Assembly: GCF_019968905.1 (NCBI RefSeq)
Contig: NZ_CP079946.1
Location: forward strand, 5,208,001-5,272,000
DNA from: Corallococcus sp. EGB
Lineage (GTDB): Bacteria; Myxococcota; Myxococcia; Myxococcales; Myxococcaceae
DNA length: 64,000 bases
Direction: 5' to 3'
Below the pieces are notes generated by a model. The model made no database searches, was not told the origin of the DNA, and saw nothing but the letters and a program-made list of their open reading frames with translations. Positions 48,201-57,200 of this stretch are shown here, piece by piece. Position 1 is the stretch's first letter. Each line of letters begins with the position of its first letter. The position numbers and the translations under genes were made by a program.

Positions 48201-51200
48201 GACCGAAGGCCTCGTACAGGGAGAAGATGCGCCGCAGGAGCAGGCCCACGCTCCAGCCGTCCATCAGCAGGTGGTGGAAGCTCCACACCAGGTGATGCAC
48301 GCGCGCGTCCACGCGGATGAGCGACATGCGCATGAGCGGCGCGTGCGTGAGCTCCAGGCCCCGCGCCCGGTCCTCCGCCCGGAGGGCCATGAGCCGTGCC
48401 TCCTGCTCCTCGGGAGACAGGCCGCGCCAGTCCAGCTCGCGCCAGGGCAGCTCGGCCCGGGCGAGCACCACCTGCAGGGGCCGCTCCAGCCCTTCCCACC
48501 GGAACGCGGTGCGCAGCACCGGCTCGGTCGCCACGGCCTCCTGCCACGCGCGGTGGAAGGCCTGCACGTTCAGGGGCGCGTGGAACGAACAGCTCACCTG
48601 TTCGAAGTACGCCCCCGACTCCGGCGACAGGATTCCGTGGAAGAGCAAGCCCTCCTGGAGCGGGGACAGCGGATACACGTCATCCACCGCCACGCCGGGC
48701 GGCAGGATGCGCTCGAGCGCGTCCGCGGACAGGTTCGCCAGCGGGAAGTCCGCCGGCGTGTAGCGCAGGGCGTCCGGCGTGGCGCGCAGGGCCACCAGGG
48801 CCCGCACCGTCTCCAGGCTCGCGCCAGCCAGCGCCTCCACCGTGGCGCGCTGGTGCAGGTGCTCGCTGTAGGTCCACTCCAGGCGCAGGCGCTCGTTCAA
48901 GACGCGCGCCCCCACCGACAGCACCTCCGTGCGGAGGGCACAGGGGGCCTTCGCCAACCCCGTGCTCCCGTTCGCGGGCTCCAGCAGCGTCAGCCCCGAA
49001 GCCAGGCCGTCGAACTGCCCCAGGTAGTTGAAGGCCACCGGGGGCGCGGGCCACGCGCCCAGCTCGCGCGAGAGGTCGTCCGCGCGCAGGTGGCGCAGCA
49101 AGCCGTAGGAAGCGCCCCGGCCAGACACCGTCCGCACCGAGTCACGCACGGCGCGCAGCAGGGCCCCCTCCGAGCCGTGGCCCGCCACGTCCAGCACCAC
49201 CGGGTACGCCGCGGTGAACCAGCCCACGGTGCGCGACACGTCCACGCCGGGCAGCGCCACGTCGCGGCCGTGCCCCTCCAGCGTGACGCGCACGCGGCCC
49301 ACGCGCAGGACCTGGCCCAGCGCCCGCGCGACCGCGGCCAGCAACAGCTCGTCCACGCGCGCGCGCCACGCCGTGGGTGCCTCGCGCAGCAGCAGGCGGG
49401 TCGTCTGCGCGTCCAACTCCACCGCCACCGTCCGCGCGGAGGCCACGGTGTTCTCGCCGCCGGGGCCGTCCTGCGGCAGAGGCTCCACGGGCACGCGCGC
49501 CTGGGTGGCCCAGACCTCGCCTTCCGCGGCGACCGCGTCCGTCGCGGCGTGGGCCTCCAGCCGCTCCGCCCACGTCTTGAACGACGTGGTGCGCGCAGGC
49601 AGCGCGGGCGCCAGTCCGTCGCGCAGCGCAAGGTAGGCGGACTCGAAGTCCTCCAGCAGCGTGCGCCAGGACACGCCGTCCACCACGAGATGGTGGATGA
49701 CCCAGAGCAGCCGGGCGGGCTGCCCCGCGCCCATCGTGAAGAGCACCGCGCGCATGAGCGGCCCCGAGCCCAGCTCCAGGCTGCCCTGGACGCGGGTGGC
49801 CACCTGCTCCAGCCGCGCCTCGCGCGCGGCCTCGGGCAGGCCGGACAGGTCCTCGCGCACGAGGAAGGTGACCGCCTCATCGGGTGATCCGTGCTGCTGC
49901 GACCATCCCTCGCACGAGCGGGTGAAGCGCAGCCGGAGCGCGTCGTGGTGCCGCCAGAGCGCCCACAGCGCCGCCTCGACGAGCCCCGCGTCCAGGGGCT
50001 CGCGCGCTGACAACAGCACCGCCTGGTTGTAGTGCTCCGGCGCGGGCGAGTTCTGCTCCAGGAACCAGCGCTGGATGGGGGTGAGCGGCACGGTCCCGCT
50101 CACCGGGCCGGCGTGGGTGGCCTCCGGCGCGGCCTCCAACGTGGCCGCCGCCGCCAGATCGCGCAGCTTCTGGTGCTCGAAGAGCTGTTTGGGCGTCAGC
50201 GCCAGTCCGGCCCGCCGCGCCTGCGCGACGACCTGGAGACTGATGATGGAGTCGCCGCCCAGCTCGAAGAAGTTGTCGTCCGCCCCCACCCGCTCCACGC
50301 GGAGGATCTGCTGCCAGAGCGACGCGAGCAGCCGCTCCGCGGGCGTGGAGGGCTCCGCGAACGGGGCCTCCTCGCGCGCCAGGCGTCCACCGAGCTCCGG
50401 CAGCGCGCTCCGGTCCACCTTTCCGTTGGGCGACAGCGGCAGCGCGTCCAGCACCACGAACGCCGACGGCACCATGTGCTCCGGCAGACGCCGCCGCAGC
50501 CCTTCGCGCAGCGACGCTTCGTCAGGGGCCGCGCCCTCGAAGGGCACCACGTAGCCCACCAGCCGGCGCACTCCGGACGCCTCCTCGCGCACCGTCGCCG
50601 CCGCGGCCTGGACGCCGGACTGCGCGCCCAGCACGGCCTCCACCTCCTCCAGTTCGACGCGGAAGCCGCGCACCTTCACCTGCGTGTCCGAACGGCCCAG
50701 GAACTCCAGGGCCCCGCTCTCCAGCCAGCGCACCCGGTCGCCCGTGCGGTACATGCGCGCGCCCGGCTCGGGGGCGAAGGGGTCGGGCAGGAAGCGCTCC
50801 GCGGTGAGCGACGGGAGGCCCAGATAGCCACGGCCCACGCCCGCGCCTCCCACGTACAGCTCGCCCGGGACGCCCGGCGCGACCGGCTCGAGCGCCGGGG
50901 ACAGGACGTACACGCTCACGTTGGCCAGCGGCCCGCCAATGGTCACCCGGTCCGCCGACAGCGGCTGATCCGTCAACGTGGCGCACACGGTGATCTCCGT
51001 GGGGCCATAGGCGTTGATGAAGCGGCGGCCCTGCGACCAGCGCCGCACCACCTCCGGAGGGCAGGCCTCGCCCGCGGAGATGACGGTCCTGAGCGTCGCG
51101 AGCCCCTCCGGCGACTGCTGCGCGAGCACCGACGGCGTCAGCGTCACGGTGGTGATGGCCTGCTCCGTCAGCGTCCGCTCCAGCGCGGGCCCCGGCAGCA

Positions 51201-54200
51201 GCGCATCCCTCGGCGCGAGGACCAGGCACGCACCGGACAGGAGCGTGGAGAAGACCTCGCACACGCCCGCGTCGAAGCTGCTGGAGGCGAACTGCAGCAC
51301 GCGGCTGTCCGGGTGGACGCCGTGCGCGCGGCCCACCGCTACGGCCGTATTGCAGAGGCCTCCATGCGTCAGCAGCGTGCCCTTGGGCCTGCCCGTGGAG
51401 CCCGAAGTGTAGATGACGTACGCCAGGTGTCCGGCCGCGCCCGCGTCCTCCAGCGGCGTCGCCGGCAGCCGCCCCAACCGGGCGGCGTCCTCGTCCAGGC
51501 ACACGAGGTGGGCGCCCGTCGCCGGCAGCTCGTCCGCGAGCTCCGAACGGGTCACCACGACGGGCACCGAGGAGTCCTGGAGCATGAAGTTCAGGCGGTC
51601 ACTCGGGTATGCCGGATCCAACGGCACGAAGGCGCCACCGGCCTTGAGCGTTGCCAGCATCGCGACCACCAGCTCCGGCGAGCGCTCCAGACAGATGCCC
51701 ACGCGCGTCTCCAACCCCACGCCCTGCGCCCGCAGGTGGCGAGCGAGCACGTTGGACCGCGCCTCCAGCTCGCGGTAGCTCACCTCCTGTCCCTCGAAGC
51801 GCAGCGCCGGCTCGCCACCGCGGGCCGCGACCACGGCCTCGAAGCGGCGGTGGACCCGCGAGGGCCCACCGAAGGGAAGCGACGCCGTGTTCCAGGCCCC
51901 CAGGACCTGGGCCCGCTCCGCCTTCGTGAGCAGCGGCAGCGCCTCCAGCGCGCTGTCGGGCCGGGCCAGGGCGCCTTCCAGCAGCGTGCGCAGGTGCTCC
52001 TGCATGCGCGCCACCGTCGCCGCGTCGAAGAGGTCGGTGCTGTACTCCCAGAGGCCGGACAGGCCTTCCGCCGTGTCACTGAAGGCCACGGTGAGGTCGA
52101 ACTTCGACGCGCCCGGGTCAATGGACTCCACCCGAAGGGACACGCCTGGCAACGACAGCTCCGCGTCACGCGCGTTCTGGAAGATGAGCTTGACCTGGAA
52201 CAGCGGCGACGCGCCCAGGCTGCGCTCCGGGTTCAGGTCGCGCACCAACTCCTCGAAGGGCAGGTCCTGGTGGGCATAGGCGCCCAGCGCGGCCTCGCGC
52301 ACCTGGCCCAGCAATGCCCGGAACGGCAGCACCGGCGTGGGGCGGGTGCGAAGCACCACCTGGTTGACGAAGAAGCCGACCAGGGCCTCGGTCTCCGCGT
52401 GGTGCCGGTTCGCGATGTCCGTGCCCACCAGCAGGTCGGTGCGGCCGGTGTAGCGGTGCAGCAGCGCCTGGAAGGCCGCCATCAGCACCATGAACGGCGT
52501 GGCGCCCTCGCGCAGCGCGAGCTGCCGCACGGCCTCCGCGGTGGCGCGAGGCAGCACGTGCGTGGCCTGGGCCCCCTGCGACGTGCGCACCTTCGGACGG
52601 TGGCGGGCCAGGGGCAGGTCCAGCACCCGGGGCGCGTCGTGGAGCTGCTCGCGCCACCAGGAGAGCTGCGCCTCCCGCACCTCTCCCTGGAGCCAGCCGC
52701 GCTGCCATACGGCGTGGTCGGCGTACTGCACGGTGAGCTCCGGCAGACCTGAAGCAGCGCCGCGCGTGAAGGCGCCGTACAGCGCGCCCAGCTCCCGGAC
52801 GAGCACGCCCAGCGACCAGCCGTCCGCGACGATGTGGTGCAGCACCAGCACCAGCACGTGCCGGTCGTCTTCCAGCGCCAGCAGCGACATGCGCACGGGC
52901 GGGCCCCCGACCAGGTCGAAGGGCCGCGACGCTTCCTCGCGCGCCCACGCACGGGCCCGCGCATCGCGCCCATCCGGGCCGGCGTCACGCAGGTCGACGT
53001 GCGTCAGCGCGCGTGCAGGCGCCGGCGCGACGCGCTGGAACGCGCCGTCCGGCGTCTCGTGGAAGGTCGTGCGCAGGACCTCGTGGCGCTGGAGGATCTC
53101 CGCCAGGGAGCGCTCCAGGGCCTCGGCATCGAGCGCCCCTTCCAACCAGAGCATGGCGGGCACGTTGTAGAGCGCGTTGCCTGGCTCCAGCCGGTCGAGG
53201 AACCACAAGCGCTGCTGCGCGAACGACAGCGGCAGCGGCCGGTCCCGAGGCACGGAGACGACCGGGGGCCGCACGGCATCCGCGCCCGTGCGCGACAACG
53301 CCTCCAGCCGCCTCGCGAGCGCGCCCAGCTTGGGCGTCTCGAACAACGCGCGCAGGGGCAGGTCCACCTGGAAGACCGACCGGATGCGGGACACCGCCCG
53401 GGTGGCCAGCAGCGAGTGTCCCCCGCGCTCGAAGAAGTCATCGCCAGGCCCCACGTCGCTCACGCCCAGCACCTGCGACCACACGGAGGCGAGCAGCGCC
53501 TCGTAGGGGGTCCCCGGCGCGGCGGGCTCCGCGCGCGCGAGCGCGGCCGGCTCCGGCAAGGCGCGACGGTCCACCTTGCCGTTGGGGGTCAGCGGCAGGG
53601 TCTCCAGCACGACCACCGCGGAAGGCACCAGGTACGACGGCAGCCGCTCCTCCAGGAACGTCTTGAGGAGGTCGGGGGCCAGCTGCCCGCCGGAGGCCGG
53701 TACGGCGTACGCCACGAGCCGCCGCTCCCCGCCGTTCGCGTCGCGAACGACCACCACCGCCTCGCGGATGGCCGGGTGCTGCTTGAGCACCGCCTCCACC
53801 TCGCCGGGCTCCACGCGGAAGCCGCGCACCTTGAGCTGGTCGTCCTCGCGGCCCAGGAACACGATGGCGCCATCCGGTCCCAGCCGCGCACGGTCACCCG
53901 TGCGGTACATGCGCTCGCCTGGCGCCTTCGCGAACGGCGACGGGATGAAGCGTTCGGCGGTCAGCTCCGGCCGGCCCAGGTACCCCCGGCCCACCGTGCC
54001 GCCCGCGATGTAGAGCCCACCCGCGACGCCCGGGGGCACCGGGCGCAGCCCCGCGTCCAGGACGTAGGCACGCACCTCCGGCAGCGGCCGGCCCAGCGGG
54101 ACGACGACCGGGCGATCCTCCAGCGCCAGCGCGGAGGCTGGCAGCGTGAGCACGCCCACCGTGGTCTCCGTGGGGCCGTAGTGGTTGAACACCGCGCAGC

Positions 54201-57200
54201 CCGGCACCCGCGAACGCACCTGATCCACGAGCGCCCAATCGGACGACTCGCCGCCGAGCACCAGCCAGCGGCGGGGCAACAGCCGCTCCGGCGACTCCGA
54301 CGCCAGCAGCGCCCGCAGGTGCGACGGGACGATCTTCAACCCCTCGACACCGTGCCGGGTGAAATACGCGCCCAGCGCCGCCGGGTCGGACGCAGTCTCG
54401 GTGTCCACCAGGTGCAGGGTTCCGCCCTGGGCCAGCGTCGGGAAGAGCGCGGTGTGCCCCAGGTCCGCCGCCAGCGTGGAGACGGACGCGAATGACGCGC
54501 CCGGCGTCAGGCCCAGGCGCCGAACGAGACCGCGCACGTAGCGCACGATCTGGCGGTGCTCGATGCCCACGCTGCGAGGCCGACCCGTGGAGCCCGAGGT
54601 GAAGATGACGTAGGCCAGGTTCGACGGCACCGCGCCACGGGCGGGCGGCGCCTCCGCCGGGAATGCCGCGAACGGCGCGTCCCCACCGTCCAGGAGCACG
54701 ATCCGGCCGGGGTGGCCATCGAAGCGCGAGGCCAGCTCGCGGAGCGTCACCACCACGTCCACTTGCGCCTCGTCGAGCATCAGGCGCAACCGCTCGCCAG
54801 GGTTCGCGGGGTCCAGCGGCACGTAGGCGCCGCCCGCCTTGAGGATGCCCAGCAGACCGCGCATCGCGTCGGCGCGCCGGTCCACGCAGAGGCCCACTCG
54901 GGTATCAGGGCCCACGCCCATCGCGCGCAGCGCTCCCGCGAGCTGGTTCGCGCCCGCGTCCAGCGCCAGGTACGTCAGCGACTGGCCTCCGCCCACCACC
55001 GCCACGGCGTCCGGCACGCGGGCCGCCTGCGCCTCGAAGAGCGCATGCAGGCAGGAGTCGTCACCCGCCTCCAGCCGCTCATCGGGCCAGGCCTCCAGCA
55101 CCGAACGGCGCGCCTCGTCGTCCAGGAGCGGCAGCGCGTCCACGCGCGTTCCGGGCTGGACCGTGGCCGCCTCCAGCAGGGTGTGCCAGTGCCGGACCAT
55201 CCGCTCGGTGCTCGCGCGGTGGAAGAGGTCGGCGGCGCTGATCAGCGTGCCGGTGAAGCCCTCCGCGGTTTCGGACAGGTTCAGCGACAGGTCGAACTTC
55301 ACCGCGCCGGAGTCCAGCGGCACCGCCCGCAGGGCCAGCCCCGGCAGCTTCAGCTCGGGCAGCGAGTCCTGCTGGAAGGCGAGCATCACCTGGAACAGCG
55401 GGTGCCGTGAGAGATCCCGCGCCGGCTGCAACGCCTCCACCAGCTTCTCGAACGGCACGTCCTGGTGCGCGTACGCTCCCAGCGTCGTCTCCCTCACCTG
55501 CCCCAGCAGCTCCCGGAAGCTCCCTCCTCCCTCCACCCTCGTCCGCAGCACCAGCGTGTTCACGAAGAAGCCGATCAGCCCCTCCGTCTCCGCTCGCTGC
55601 CTCCCCGCGATCGGCGTTCCCACGCTCACGTCGTCCTGCCCCGCGTGCCTCGCCAGCACCACCTGCCACGCCGCCAGCAGCACCATGAACGGCGTCACGC
55701 CTTCCTTGCGCGCCAGCTCCTTCACCGCGTCAGACAGCGGTCGCGACAGGCTGGCGTCCACGGTGTGGGCACGGAATGTGGGGTTCACCGGCCGGGGCTT
55801 GTCGGTGGGCAGCTCCAGCGCCGCGGGCGCCCCCGCCAGCCGCTCCCTCCACCACCCCAACTGCTCCTCCAGCGCTCCGCCTTCCAGCCACTCCCGCTGC
55901 CACGCCGCCCAGTCCGCGTACTGCACCTCCAGCGCGTCCTCTTTCCCCTCGGCCCCCTTCACCTTCGCCTCGTACGCCCTCCCGACCTCACGCACCATCA
56001 CGCCCATCGACCAGCCGTCCGACACGATGTGGTGCATCACCACCACCAGCACATGCTCCCCTTCCCCCTCCTTCACCAGCAGGGCCCGCATCAGCGGCCC
56101 CTTCTCCAGGTCGAAGGAACGCACCGCCTCCTCCCGGGCCAGCCGCGCCGTCTCCTCCGCCCGGTCCTCCCGCCCGCTCACGTCCACCCGCGCCAACGTC
56201 ACTGGGAGGTCGGCGTGGATGCGCTGCGCGGGAACGCCGTCGCGTGAGACGAAGGTCGTGCGCAGTGTTTCGTGGCGCCGCACCAGCACATCCAGCGCGT
56301 ACTGAAGCGCCGGCACGTCGAGCGCTCCCACCAGCCGGACCGCGACGGGGATGTGATACGCGGGGCTGCCGCGCACGAGCGCATCCAGGAACCACAGCCG
56401 CTGCTGCGCGAAGGACAGGGCGGGCATCTCCTCGCGGTTGCGCGGCGCCAACGCCAACGGCGCCAGGGCTGCGGAGCCCGCGCGGTGCGCGAGCACCCGT
56501 CCGGCCAGCTCCGCCACGGTGGGCCCCCGCAACAGCGCCTCCATCGGGAGGACGACGCCCAGGCCCTTCTCGATGTCGTGGCTCAGCTCCACCGCCGCCA
56601 GCGAATCCAGGCCCAGCCGGGTGATGGGCTCCGTGGTGGAAACCTCCTCGGGACGGACGCGCAGCCGGGCCGCGACCTGGCTCCTCAGCCAGGCCCCCAT
56701 CGACTCGACGGTGCTCCCCGGCGCGGCGTCCTCGTGGACGTCCGCCCGCGCGTCGAGCACGCCGCCCTCCTTCCACTGCGTGACGACGCGCAGCGAGCCG
56801 TCGAGGAAGCTCTCGCGGCACGCGCGCCGCTGGATCTTCCCACTGGACGTCTTCGGAACGCTTCCCGGCTCCACCAGGAGCACCGCGTGGGGCTGGAGCT
56901 CATGCTCCTCGCTGAGCGCCTGGCGCACCGCCGCCAGCACCGGCGCCAGGTCCACGCCGTCGCGCAGGCTGACCTCATGGACCTGGACCAGGCGCTCCTC
57001 GCCCGCGACGTCGACGCTGAACGCCGCCCCGGAGCCCGGGCGGATCGCCGGGTGCGCGCGCTCCGCCGTCAGCTCCAGGTCCTGCGGGTAGTGGTTGCGA
57101 CCACGCAGGATGATGAGATCCTTGCGCCGTCCGGTGACGTACAGCTCCCCGTCCACGACGAAGCCCAGGTCGCCCGTGCGCAGGAAGGGGCCCTCGCCCG

